Shown here in pieces: positions 8,288-16,219 of a stretch of DNA of 64,000 nt; within the stretch, counting starts at the first letter, position 1; the number at the start of each line of letters is the position of its first letter. The stretch comes from 1-14-0-10-37-14 sp037130845 (GTDB lineage: Bacteria; Patescibacteriota; Patescibacteriia; Patescibacteriales; Patescibacteriaceae): the NCBI GenBank assembly GCA_037130845.1, contig JBAXSE010000004.1, positions 1-64,000 on the forward strand, read 5' to 3'. Both the position numbers and the translations under genes were made by a program. A model generated the notes under the pieces. The model searched no databases and was not told the DNA's origin. It saw only the letters and a program-made list of their open reading frames with translations.

Positions 8288-9631
8288 ATGAATACAACAC
8301 ATCTAAAGGACAAGCGCCTGGCCATCCTCGGCTTGGGCGTCGAGAATTATTGGCTGGTTAAGTGGCTGGCCAAGCATCGCATCCACTGCCATATCACTAT
8401 CTGCGACCAGCGCAGCCAGGAGGAATTGGCTGACAAATTTACCGAACTAAATAAACACGACCAGGTGACCTGGCAGCTGGGCCGCGAATATAACATCAAT
8501 CTGGACCGTTATGATATCTTGTTCCGTTCTCCGGGTTGGCCAGTCAGCTGTCCGGGCGTCCAAGCGGGCCTCAAGCAGAACAAAAAGCTGATCCTGACCA
8601 GCCCGATGAGACTGTTTTTTGACGTCGTGCCGACCAAGAACATTATCGGCGTTACCGGCACCAAGGGCAAAGGCACGACCAGTTCGCTGATCTATGCCAT
8701 TTTGAAGCAAGCTGGCAAGAAATGTTGGCTAGCCGGCAATATCGGAGTGGCGCCTTTTTCCTTTATCGACAAGCTAACCAAAGACGATTTCGTAGTCTTG
8801 GAATTATCCTCTTTCCAATTGGAAGATTTACACGCCAGTCCGCATATCGCCGTGCTAACTAATTTCAGCCCCGAACATCTGGCGCCAGCCGACCCGAATA
8901 ATCCGAATTTCCATCCCAGCCTGGCGCACTACTGGATTAGCAAATTCAATATTGCCAAGTGGCAGCGGGTCAGCGACATCTTTGTGGTCAATGAAAAACT
9001 GAAGTCTCGGCTGGCCAAATGGGAAGCTAAGTTCGGCGTGCTCAAACAACGTGTGGCATGTTTCGGTTTGTCCGACCTGCCCAGCCGCTTGCCGGGCGAC
9101 CACAACCGTGAGAATATCGCGGCGGCCTGCGAGGTGGCGCGCGTGCTCAAATTGCCGCCCGAGGCGATCATCAAGGCCGTGGCCAAATTCAAAGGACTGG
9201 AACATCGCATCGAAAAAGTGCGCGAGGTCAAAGGCGCGAGTTACTATGACGACAGTTTTGCTACGACGCCTGAGTCAGCCATTATCGCGCTTAAATCCTT
9301 TGACAAGCCGATTATATTACTCGCTGGCGGTGCCGACAAAGGCGCTGATTTCGCTGGCCTGGCCAAAGAGGTAGTGAAGCGTGTCAAATACGCCGTCTTG
9401 TTCGATGGCGCAGCTACGCCTAGGCTCAAGAAGAATCTGCTGGCAGCCGGCTACTCGGCCAGCAAGATTAAGATCGCCAAATCGATGGACGAGGCAGTGG
9501 CTCTAGCCGCAGCCCAAGCCAAGGCGGGCGACATCGTGCTGCTGTCCACGGCCTGCGCCTCCTTCGGCATGTTCAGGAACTACAAAGAGCGCGGCAGCCT
9601 TTTTCAAGAGGCGGTCAATAAATTGAAATAG
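8288..9631 (+). CDS. murD: UDP-N-acetylmuramoylalanine--D-glutamate ligase
   Basis: MurD (447 aa) adds D-glutamate to UDP-MurNAc-L-Ala in cytoplasmic peptidoglycan precursor synthesis, using ATP. Residues 1-110 form the UDP-binding domain. The Mur ligase ATP loop GVTGTKGKGTTSS lies near 121-133, ELSSFQLED near 170, and the C-terminal domain (ILLAGGADKGADF, then LLSTACASFGMFRNYKERG) carries the D-Glu-binding end typical of MurD. An AGGA-type ribosome site precedes the ATG. Other mur/mra cluster genes are absent from the window, so murD is detached from a dcw cluster here. A strong terminator follows. Confidence 0.95.
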   Translation: MNTTHLKDKRLAILGLGVENYWLVKWLAKHRIHCHITICDQRSQEELADKFTELNKHDQVTWQLGREYNINLDRYDILFRSPGWPVSCPGVQAGLKQNKKLILTSPMRLFFDVVPTKNIIGVTGTKGKGTTSSLIYAILKQAGKKCWLAGNIGVAPFSFIDKLTKDDFVVLELSSFQLEDLHASPHIAVLTNFSPEHLAPADPNNPNFHPSLAHYWISKFNIAKWQRVSDIFVVNEKLKSRLAKWEAKFGVLKQRVACFGLSDLPSRLPGDHNRENIAAACEVARVLKLPPEAIIKAVAKFKGLEHRIEKVREVKGASYYDDSFATTPESAIIALKSFDKPIILLAGGADKGADFAGLAKEVVKRVKYAVLFDGAATPRLKKNLLAAGYSASKIKIAKSMDEAVALAAAQAKAGDIVLLSTACASFGMFRNYKERGSLFQEAVNKLK

Positions 9632-9654
9632 TGTCCCTATAGATAATAAACAAA

Positions 9655-9684
9655 AACAATTCCGAAACCTCGGAATTGTTTTCG
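9655..9684 (+). terminator. intrinsic terminator of murD
   Basis: Perfect arms AACAATTCCGA (9655-9665) and TCGGAATTGTT (9670-9680) with loop AACC, followed by a short T-run. Confidence 0.85.
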
Positions 9685-9711
9685 ATCCCATGTTTATTGA
9701 CTAAAGCTAAA

Positions 9712-9747
9712 AGTTCACTTCAGTAAACTAGTTTACTGAAGTGAACT
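9712..9747. repeat. perfect palindrome 1 with GTAAAC-TA-GTTTAC core
   Basis: Arms of 17 bp, AGTTCACTTCAGTAAAC and its exact complement, around the centre TA. With the palindrome 12 bp downstream it forms a pair sharing the core GTAAAC-NN-GTTTAC but with different outer arms. Neither has a U-tract, so these are not simple terminators. Confidence 0.9.
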
Positions 9748-9759
9748 GAAGCAGTGTAG

Positions 9760-9799
9760 AAAGTTCCCTCCCGTAAACCAGTTTACGGGAGGGAACTTT
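9760..9799. repeat. perfect palindrome 2 with GTAAAC-CA-GTTTAC core
   Basis: Arms of 19 bp, AAAGTTCCCTCCCGTAAAC and its exact complement, around the centre CA. It shares the inner GTAAAC/GTTTAC and outer AGTT/AACT with palindrome 1, while the middle differs in a fully compensated way (CACTTCA versus CCCTCCC). Confidence 0.9.
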
Positions 9800-9847
9800 T
9801 GATATTGAGTAGTAAAGACAGGGGTTTGGTGCGAAATAATTACAAAT

Positions 9848-9883
9848 AAAATAGCTCAGCATGCTGGAATACTGAGCTATTTT
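9848..9883 (-). terminator. terminator of the giant minus-strand gene
   Basis: Arms AAAATAGCTCAG and CTGAGCTATTTT flank a 12-nt loop, with T-runs in both directions. It lies 34 nt beyond the stop of the giant gene and can also back up the murD terminator. Confidence 0.8.
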
Positions 9884-9916
9884 ATTTATTGTTTTACTTT
9901 GCTGTGTGAGTTGGAG

Positions 9917-12900
9917 TTAATCGTCGTCTTGGTCGTCAAAATCATTTTCATCATTTTCATCATCATCCCCATCATCGTTATTCCAGTCTTCGTTGTCGTT
10001 CTCGTCTTCGTCCCACTCTACTTCCTCGTCATCGTCATCTTCAAAATCATTCTCATCGTCGTCATCTTCGTCTTCGTTGTGGCCTCGGTCTTGTTCCGCT
10101 TCCAGGTAGTAGCCGCTGGCGCGGTTGTAGCCGCCGACTTTGTTGCTGACATGGGTGATGCGGCGTTTGGTGTAGAGGTCGTTGTTGTCCGTGCCTTGGT
10201 AGATCATGCGGATATCGCTGGCGGCGGCCAGTTTCTCCAGATAGTCATCCAGCTTGATTTCCAGCTGGGCGCGGTGCTTGGCGGTGTAGCTGGTGTTGGC
10301 TTCGATGTTATCTACCACTAATATCTTGTCGTAATGTTCGTCGCGGCCGATGAAGCACCAGGCAGCCACGATCGGAGCCTTGGTTTCTTCATCGATAATG
10401 ACGACATTGTGCATGCCTAGGTCGGTGATATAGTCGCTGATGGGCGATTCTGATCCGTGGAAGCTGCTGTCGATGCGGATGCAGCAGTTGGTGTAGTTGC
10501 CCAGATAGAGGTCGACGTCCGGATTGCGGCTGGCGATGGCGATGCGCATGGGGCGGCCTTCCAGGCTGTCGCGGTTGTTCTGTTGATTGAAAAATTCGTC
10601 CAATTGCTTGATGTCCGATTGATAGTGGTCCAGGTCTTCGGTTGCGGCCTCCTGCAGGCTTTGCAATAGTGCTTCTGTCGTTTCGCCCAAGGCCGGGGTC
10701 AGCAGGTCGCGCAGCTTGTTTTCGAAGCCTTCAAAAATCTCGCGGCATTTGCGTATCTGACTTTCTAGTTTGGCCTTGAGTTTCTCTAGTTGGTTAATAT
10801 CCTCTTCGATAATGACAGCCTTATTAGTTTTTCTTATTTTGTCCTCGACGCTTGCCAGTTCTTTTTGGGTAATGAGAGTGTCGGCGAAGGCCACTTTGCT
10901 GCGGCTGACTTCGCCAGAAATCTTCTGCCAGACGGTGACGGGCTTGAGTTCGCTCTGGCGTTTGAGCAGGGCCTCCAAGCCCTTGTTGATGCCTATTATT
11001 TTGTTCTGGTTGCGTTCTTCTTCCGGCTTTTCTTGTTCAAAAGCTAGTAATTTCTTCTGTTGGTCTATCTTTTCGGTCAGAGCTTGGCTCTCGGGGCTGG
11101 CGGCGTGGGCCTGTTCCAGCTCGGGCTTGTAGTCAGCCAGCGCTTGGTGGGCGAGGGCGGTATAATTGCCCATGGTTTTTTCCAGGCGTTCGACAGGCGG
11201 CTGGGTCTGACTGGCGTAGTTGTATTCTTTCTCTTTGCCCAGAGCGAAGCGCGACTCCTGGTCGAAGTCCAGCCAGCCGTCCATGTCCACGCCGGCATCG
11301 CGGCAGGCTTTGATGATCTCGGCATTGCGGCGGTAGTCCTTGAGCGCCTCTTGCATATCCAGACGGAACTCGGTGGAGTTGGGATCGAGCTCGGGGTAGT
11401 CCTTGAGGATGTGCGCTTTGTGTCGAAAAAGTTCGACAATATTATCTTTGCTCAGTTTGTCTAGCTTGGGATACTTGGCCATCAAGAGCGGGCCGAAGCG
11501 GGGATTGTTTTCTAGGGCTTCACCGAAGAATTGGTTCTTGTCTATTTCGGCGATGAATTTATCAGCCTTGTTCTCGTAGGCCAATAATCCAAAGAGCAAG
11601 ACCGGTGATTTCTTGGCTTGTTCGATCAGCTTGGGTTGGGCGGCCTCGATCTGGGCGATGAAGGGGCCGAATTCCGACTGGGCGAAGGCGAAGGCGTCTT
11701 CCGGCTTGCTGCCCGGCAGAGCCATATCCATCAGCCAATCGTCGCCCAGGCCGCCCGGTTGGCGGATCTGGGCGGCCAGGCCCTTGAAGAGCGCCTGTTG
11801 CAGGCCGGGAGTCTTGAGGCTGTCGAGCCGCAGGCTGTAAGTGCGCATCAGTTGATTAGCCTCTCCTGTTTGGCCCTCGGAGATTAACTTGATCAAATCT
11901 TTTTCCAAGAACTCCAGGATGTCGCTGTCTTCTAGCGTCCTGGCTATGGCTGCTTCGGCAGCCTGGATAAAGGCCTCGATGCTGGATCGGCGCAGCACGG
12001 CAATTAAGGGCGACAGGCCGCCGGTAGTTTTGGTATTCTCTAGAGCTTGATAGATCGCGTTTTCCAGATCCTTGGCGGCTGGCTTGAAATTTAGGTAAAT
12101 GACACCGGCTAGGTTGGCATCTTCTTTATTTAGAGCTTCGGTAATAGCCATTTTGGATGCCTGGCGGAATATTTCTTGCACTTCTTCGTTTTCGATTGTG
12201 GCTGAGTTGCGTCTGCCCCCGTATCTGCTTCCGTTTTGGGAACTGCAAAGGCGGTAGTCAGTCGGTATGGCATCGGCCAGCGCGCGGATGGTTGCCGCTT
12301 GGTCTGGCTTGAGTTTGTCTTCTATGTTTTGGAAAGAGGTAATCAGCTTGTCTAAATTTTCTTTTTTGTCAGCTTTAGTAATGTCATTATCGAAAGTATA
12401 ACTGGCGATGGAGGTCAGATTTTCAGCCAGCACTTCAGCTTTGAGCTGTTTGGCTTGCTCTTCGTCGCCGAGGCAGTCGATAATTTTTTGAACGAAGTCG
12501 GCATTTATGTTGTCGTTGAATTTGACGTATTCCTTGAGTCCGGAATGGACGGCCCGGCTTAATGTTTCTTTGTCGCGCGGAAAGCTCTTGATCAAATTTT
12601 GGAAAGACTGCAGCTGGCCGTGTATCAGATAGTCTTTGATCTTGATGTCGACTAATTCGTCTGTCTTGGCCCGGTCTATCGAGAACATCTCGGCCAATTC
12701 CTTTGCTTTAGCCGGAGCGCTTCGCCCTAGCAAGTGGGAAAAAGCATTGAGAGCGCGTTTGTGCAGCAGCTCATTGCGCAGCGTTTTGTCGCTGGCTATC
12801 GGGCGGAAGTATAATGCCTGTTCTTGGTTGCCGGTGTTGTAAGAATAGTCGCCCAACAAGCTGGCGATAAGCTGTTCGATCCGCCTTTGGATTGGGCCAT

Positions 12901-14965
12901 TCTTCTTGATATTTTCCCTGTCAGCCGGATCCATCAGGCCGCAGAGGCTCTGGGCGTAGCGCACTTCTCGGTTGTCGCTGTACTCTCTGGTCAGTTCTTT
13001 GCGCAGTTGGTCTTCGGCGTTCTTTTTGATCAGCGGCGTATCGTAGGTATCGGGCAGGTCGAAGGTCTGCTGCAGCCTGGGCAGTTCCAGGATGGCGTTG
13101 GTAGCGGACATTTCTCCGGCCAGCTGTTTGAGCCTAGCGATATCGGCGTTGGCCAGATCCTGGGTAGTGATGTTTAGCTTTTTGGCCAGTTCGGATGCGA
13201 GCCGCACATATTCTTCGGGAGTAGCTCGGCTGTTGATCTTGGCATGAGCGTCAAAGCTCGCCAGGAAGTTCAAGAGCTTGTCTTTGGCAGCTAGCCGGTC
13301 CTGCTCGGACAGCAGCGCTGCGTCTTTGTCATCTGGTTTTTTCAGCAAGTTGAGGAATTGATCGGGTACGTTATTGATAATTGATATTTCATTGCTTAAG
13401 GATGTTTGCAAGCCGGTTTCTAAAGCCTGCTTCATGGTATCCGGAGCGATGCTGTCGCGGTCGATTTTGAAATTGCGCGTAATCTTGTAATAGTCATCGA
13501 CGTCACCGTGGGACAACTTCTTGATCGCCATCTTCTTGGCGGCTTCCTGGTAGTCTTCGAGCCTGAGGCCGAAAGTGGCGACCAGCTTGTCCATGTTTTT
13601 GGCGTTTTCGCTGCTCATGGCGACGGCCATGGCCTGGTTGACTGCCGGCATTACAACGCTGACAGGTATGTTGAACTTTTCCAGCCGGCTTTTGGCGGTA
13701 TCGTAATAATCACCCCAGAGGATGTTCTGGTTGCAGGATTCGATAACGGCCGCTTCGGCTTCTTGGGGGCTGATGCCGAATTCCGGGCTTTGGACGATGC
13801 GTTGGTAGTCGCTAAACTCACCGAATGATAATTTTTTGATTATGTTTGGGAAGACCAGCTTTTTGATATCCGGCGTGTCCAGAGCAATCTGGTGCTTCTT
13901 GGCAAAATTAAGGAGCGGGGGCATCGTATTGTGGATGGTCTTGGTGTCCAGGGCGGCAGTCAAACTTTCTTTGAGAGCAGCCATTACCTCAGGGCTTTGG
14001 AAAAAATCTTCGGACAGGCCGTAGGTTTCTTGTAGGCCGTCGTCGTAATACGCTTTGTTGATGTTGCTTAGAACTAACTTCTGAGCCAGTGCTTGGAACT
14101 GTGGAGCATGACAATCTTCGGCAGTGATTCCGGTGGCTTGCCGGATGGCGGCATTAGTCCGCAGGTTGCCTCTTTCCAGATTGTCGGTCAGAAGTTCCAG
14201 GCCAATTTCCTTGAGCTTTTCGGGTGCGGGCAGGGGCAGCTTAGTCATGATCTCTGCCAGATAGTCTTTGCCCCAGGCGTGGGTAGCGAGAGCGGTCTTG
14301 AACAGGGGTTCGCATTCCTCGGCGCTAAAGCCGAATTTGTCTACCAGATACCAAGTCTGGCTTTGGTAATTGCCGTATTTGTCTCTTGATCTTTCTTGCA
14401 GATAGCCGATGATTGCCGCGCGGATATCGCGGTCATTTAATAGTTCTTCGCTCTCCGCGCTAATGACAGCCACGACAGCGGCTTCCGGAAAAGGGCTATT
14501 GATAGTAGCTAGCAGGGCTTCTTTGGCTTCGGCACGTGTCCGTTCGTCTTTGCCGACGCTTGCTTCCTGTGCCAGTTCGCCGGCATTACCAGTAACCATT
14601 GGTTCTGGTTCGAGCAATTCTACCGCCAATTCTTCCGGGGGCTCGATATTTGGAGCTATTGATCTACTTTCTGGCTCGACCAGGCTTTTGTTGCTTTGTT
14701 GTAATTTTTGCAGTTTGCGTTTGTAGGCATCTAGTAGAGCGGCGCGGATTTCCGAGTTGCCAGATAGCTTGCCCTCGGCGCCGTATGAGACGGCCGAAAT
14801 AGCGTCTTCGGGAGATGGGCTGCGCAAAGCCTTGATAATCTGTTCTATGGCACTGGTGTCGCCGTCGGCTGCCAGGGTGGCTAATTCTTCAAAATCAAGC
14901 ACCGGCTCTGGCGTAATCGCAGGCTTCTCCGGACTATTTGCGGATGAATTTATTTTTTCGGGCAT
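9917..14965 (-). CDS. giant helical-repeat protein with C-terminal GNAT-like region and acidic tail
   Basis: A 1682-residue soluble protein, the longest in the window. Residues up to about 1300 are almost entirely alpha-helical in character, with repeat-like blocks (for example DIxKLVFPNIIKKLSFGEFSDY and KKMAIKKLSHGDVDDYY), suggesting a HEAT/TPR-like solenoid. A Lys/Glu-rich coiled stretch follows. A compact region near 1480-1630 contains LGNYTNCCIRID, a hydrophobic strand pair and HRAQLEIKLDDYL, and looks like an acetyltransferase (GNAT) fold. The last 60 residues are mostly Asp and Glu. There is no signal peptide with the ATG at 14965. An upstream ATG at 15043 would place repeat DNA in frame and is rejected. 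Function unknown. Confidence 0.82.
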   Translation of the reverse strand: MPEKINSSANSPEKPAITPEPVLDFEELATLAADGDTSAIEQIIKALRSPSPEDAISAVSYGAEGKLSGNSEIRAALLDAYKRKLQKLQQSNKSLVEPESRSIAPNIEPPEELAVELLEPEPMVTGNAGELAQEASVGKDERTRAEAKEALLATINSPFPEAAVVAVISAESEELLNDRDIRAAIIGYLQERSRDKYGNYQSQTWYLVDKFGFSAEECEPLFKTALATHAWGKDYLAEIMTKLPLPAPEKLKEIGLELLTDNLERGNLRTNAAIRQATGITAEDCHAPQFQALAQKLVLSNINKAYYDDGLQETYGLSEDFFQSPEVMAALKESLTAALDTKTIHNTMPPLLNFAKKHQIALDTPDIKKLVFPNIIKKLSFGEFSDYQRIVQSPEFGISPQEAEAAVIESCNQNILWGDYYDTAKSRLEKFNIPVSVVMPAVNQAMAVAMSSENAKNMDKLVATFGLRLEDYQEAAKKMAIKKLSHGDVDDYYKITRNFKIDRDSIAPDTMKQALETGLQTSLSNEISIINNVPDQFLNLLKKPDDKDAALLSEQDRLAAKDKLLNFLASFDAHAKINSRATPEEYVRLASELAKKLNITTQDLANADIARLKQLAGEMSATNAILELPRLQQTFDLPDTYDTPLIKKNAEDQLRKELTREYSDNREVRYAQSLCGLMDPADRENIKKNGPIQRRIEQLIASLLGDYSYNTGNQEQALYFRPIASDKTLRNELLHKRALNAFSHLLGRSAPAKAKELAEMFSIDRAKTDELVDIKIKDYLIHGQLQSFQNLIKSFPRDKETLSRAVHSGLKEYVKFNDNINADFVQKIIDCLGDEEQAKQLKAEVLAENLTSIASYTFDNDITKADKKENLDKLITSFQNIEDKLKPDQAATIRALADAIPTDYRLCSSQNGSRYGGRRNSATIENEEVQEIFRQASKMAITEALNKEDANLAGVIYLNFKPAAKDLENAIYQALENTKTTGGLSPLIAVLRRSSIEAFIQAAEAAIARTLEDSDILEFLEKDLIKLISEGQTGEANQLMRTYSLRLDSLKTPGLQQALFKGLAAQIRQPGGLGDDWLMDMALPGSKPEDAFAFAQSEFGPFIAQIEAAQPKLIEQAKKSPVLLFGLLAYENKADKFIAEIDKNQFFGEALENNPRFGPLLMAKYPKLDKLSKDNIVELFRHKAHILKDYPELDPNSTEFRLDMQEALKDYRRNAEIIKACRDAGVDMDGWLDFDQESRFALGKEKEYNYASQTQPPVERLEKTMGNYTALAHQALADYKPELEQAHAASPESQALTEKIDQQKKLLAFEQEKPEEERNQNKIIGINKGLEALLKRQSELKPVTVWQKISGEVSRSKVAFADTLITQKELASVEDKIRKTNKAVIIEEDINQLEKLKAKLESQIRKCREIFEGFENKLRDLLTPALGETTEALLQSLQEAATEDLDHYQSDIKQLDEFFNQQNNRDSLEGRPMRIAIASRNPDVDLYLGNYTNCCIRIDSSFHGSESPISDYITDLGMHNVVIIDEETKAPIVAAWCFIGRDEHYDKILVVDNIEANTSYTAKHRAQLEIKLDDYLEKLAAASDIRMIYQGTDNNDLYTKRRITHVSNKVGGYNRASGYYLEAEQDRGHNEDEDDDDENDFEDDDDEEVEWDEDENDNEDWNNDDGDDDENDENDFDDQDDD

Positions 14966-14971
14966 AGGTTG

Positions 14972-15000
14972 ATTATACCCTCTAAAAACTAAAAAGTAAA
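14972..15000 (-). promoter_or_regulatory. promoter of the giant gene, probably leaderless
   Basis: On the minus strand, TTTACT (15000-14995), 17 bp and a perfect TATAAT (14977-14972) end only six bases before the ATG at 14965. Transcription would begin at or next to the start codon, leaving no room for a Shine-Dalgarno site. Confidence 0.65.
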
Positions 15001-15105
15001 AGCGAAAATGTAAAAGGAAATAGAGTCCGCCCAGGGCGGGCAATTAAAAAATCCGCCTCGGGCGGATACCATTCCTTTTACATTTTCACTTTTACATTTT
15101 ACATA
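14983..15105. repeat. family D intergenic inverted repeat (AAAAGT-type arms)
   Basis: The left arm is made of short A-rich units (CTAAAAAGT, AAAAGCG, AAAATGT, AAAAGG) and the right arm of their complements (CCTTTT, ACATTTTCACTTTTACATTTT). In the middle lie two GC hairpins, GTCCGCC-CAG-GGCGGGC and ATCCGCC-TC-GGGCGGAT. Related elements are at 25857, 35287, 36278, 44692 and 46208. Confidence 0.7.
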
Positions 15106-15106
15106 T

Positions 15107-15197
15107 AAAAAAGCCCACTACCTTGATCCGGGGCGCTCAAATGTCAGGAGGGTAACATTTGAACTTGAACCGCCGGAGCAAGATGGTGGGTTTTTTG
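15107..15197. ncRNA. candidate structured RNA element 1 (SD / anti-SD loop)
   Basis: An outer helix pairs AGCCCACTACCTTGATCCGG with CCGGAGCAAGATGGTGGG with a few mismatches, and is bordered by six A on the left and six T on the right. Inside, TCAAATGT and ACATTTGA form an 8-bp hairpin whose 10-nt loop is CAGGAGGGTA. Read on the minus strand the loop carries CCTCC, like the 16S rRNA tail. T-runs end it in both directions. Strand and function are undecided. Confidence 0.45.
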
Positions 15198-15209
15198 TGT
15201 GAGCCGGAA

Positions 15210-15314
15210 TGCCCAATTTACCGCCTGCAAGTTAACCGTTGACCGGAACAGATGATCAAGGAGGGAGAACACCTGTGTCCGACCAGGACTAACAAACAGG
15301 CAGTAAATTGGGCA
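15210..15314. ncRNA. candidate structured RNA element 2 (SD / anti-SD loop)
   Basis: Eighteen-base arms (TGCCCAATTTACCGCCTG with its complement, one mismatch) enclose about 70 nt. The interior has a GGAACAG/CTGTGTCC pairing, and its loop holds AAGGAGGG. On the plus strand this is followed by GTG TCC GAC CAG GAC TAA, a five-codon ORF with good spacing, possibly chance. It adjoins element 1 and both lie upstream of the giant gene on the minus strand. Confidence 0.4.
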
Positions 15315-15418
15315 CTACAACTCTAGGTTGATAGAGTATCTTATGAAAAATCCGCCGGTTTGTCAATACTCAAATTTTGCCCCTACTTTGCGGAAAATAT
15401 AGATTGTGTAATAATGAG

Positions 15419-15522
15419 TTTATAAAGTTCGTAAAGTTTATAAAGTCTATAAAGTTATTTGATGGGGGATTTACTTCCACTAGCTTTACAAACTTTACAA
15501 ACTTTATAAACTTTACAAACTT
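15419..15522. repeat. family A inverted repeat built of 9-nt units
   Basis: Left arm units of the form TTYRTAAAG (TTCGTAAAG, TTTATAAAG, TCTATAAAG) are mirrored on the right as CTTTACAAA, CTTTACAAA, CTTTATAAA, CTTTACAAA. Related arms occur at 22242 and 36355. It ends six bases before the ATG at 15528. Confidence 0.8.
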
Positions 15523-15527
15523 ACCCC

Positions 15528-16001
15528 ATGGACATTGTTTCGCATATATTGCTCAATAATCTGATTTATAATGAAGTGCCTTTGGCCAGCCGTTGGTGGG
15601 CAATCGGCTTTGGCATTGGGCCGGATTTGGTCGGCTTTTTCTATATGTTCCGTGCCAAGCATCTGCAGCGCGCTTTGTTTTTTAATAAAGTGCCTCACAA
15701 GTATATCCCCGGGCCTGTGTTTTTTGTTTACAAGGCTACTCATAGTCTGGTCTTGTGGATGGCGGTATTTAGCGCCTTGTATTTGCTGGATCTAAAATGG
15801 GCGGCGTTATTGTGGTCTGGCTGGGCTGTGCATATTGTTGTTGATATCTTTACTCATGGCGCCAAAAGCTTTCCGACCAAGATTTTCTGGCCTCTATCCG
15901 ATTGGTATTTCCCGGGTTTCGCCTGGAGCCAGAAGAAATTTTTGTATATCAGTTATGCACTGTTTGCAATTATTTATTTGATCGTGTATTGGCCGTTTTA
16001 A
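15528..16001 (+). CDS. membrane-bound metal-dependent hydrolase-like protein
   Basis: A 157-residue integral membrane protein with four hydrophobic segments. Conserved-looking polar residues lie in or next to the membrane: His6 (VSHILL), GIGPDLVGFF, THSLVLW and HIVVDIFTHGAKSFPTKIFWPLSDW. The HxxxDxxTH pattern followed by W..SDW is characteristic of the YdjM/DUF457-type inner-membrane metal-dependent hydrolases and related zinc phospholipase C-like proteins. Substrate unknown. It is preceded by a family A repeat and followed within 14 nt by a family C element. Confidence 0.7.
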   Translation: MDIVSHILLNNLIYNEVPLASRWWAIGFGIGPDLVGFFYMFRAKHLQRALFFNKVPHKYIPGPVFFVYKATHSLVLWMAVFSALYLLDLKWAALLWSGWAVHIVVDIFTHGAKSFPTKIFWPLSDWYFPGFAWSQKKFLYISYALFAIIYLIVYWPF

Positions 16002-16014
16002 TTTTACGAGTTTA

Positions 16015-16206
16015 CCTCCGGTACTCCCGGAGGTCTCCCTACGAAGACGAGATTGAGTAATCGTAATAAATGTAATCAGAGTCACGGGAAATGAAATTGC
16101 GGAATTGAATTGGGGACGAACTTTAAGTAATTGGAAAAGCTTTAAAGAAGGTAGAATATAATTCTTGTTAGTGTGTACCTAGGAGATCTCCGGGAGTACC
16201 GGAGAT
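16015..16206. repeat. family C element between the membrane hydrolase gene and ruvB
   Basis: The left end has the stem CCTCCGG/CCGGAGG with loop TACTC, and the right end ATCTCCGG/CCGGAGAT with loop GAGTA. They lie as inverted termini. The interior has AAATGTAATCAGAGTC and GGGGACGAA, found in other copies. The right stem-loop ends 13 nt before the ruvB ATG, so it would be in the ruvB leader. Confidence 0.8.
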
Positions 16207-16219
16207 AAATTCAGAATAT

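Noticed and set aside
10457..14972. Many plus-strand open frames opposite the giant gene
   Set aside because: The minus-strand frame is uninterrupted for 1682 codons with plausible protein composition. The plus frames are short, low in start signals and repetitive.
15107..15197. tRNA or T-box on the minus strand because of GGTTCAAGTTC
   Set aside because: No cloverleaf, acceptor or anticodon arm can be formed. The bases are part of a long hairpin.
15419..15522. Possible CRISPR array (regular short repeats)
   Set aside because: Units are 9 nt with no spacers, the two blocks are inverted, and no cas gene is present in the window.
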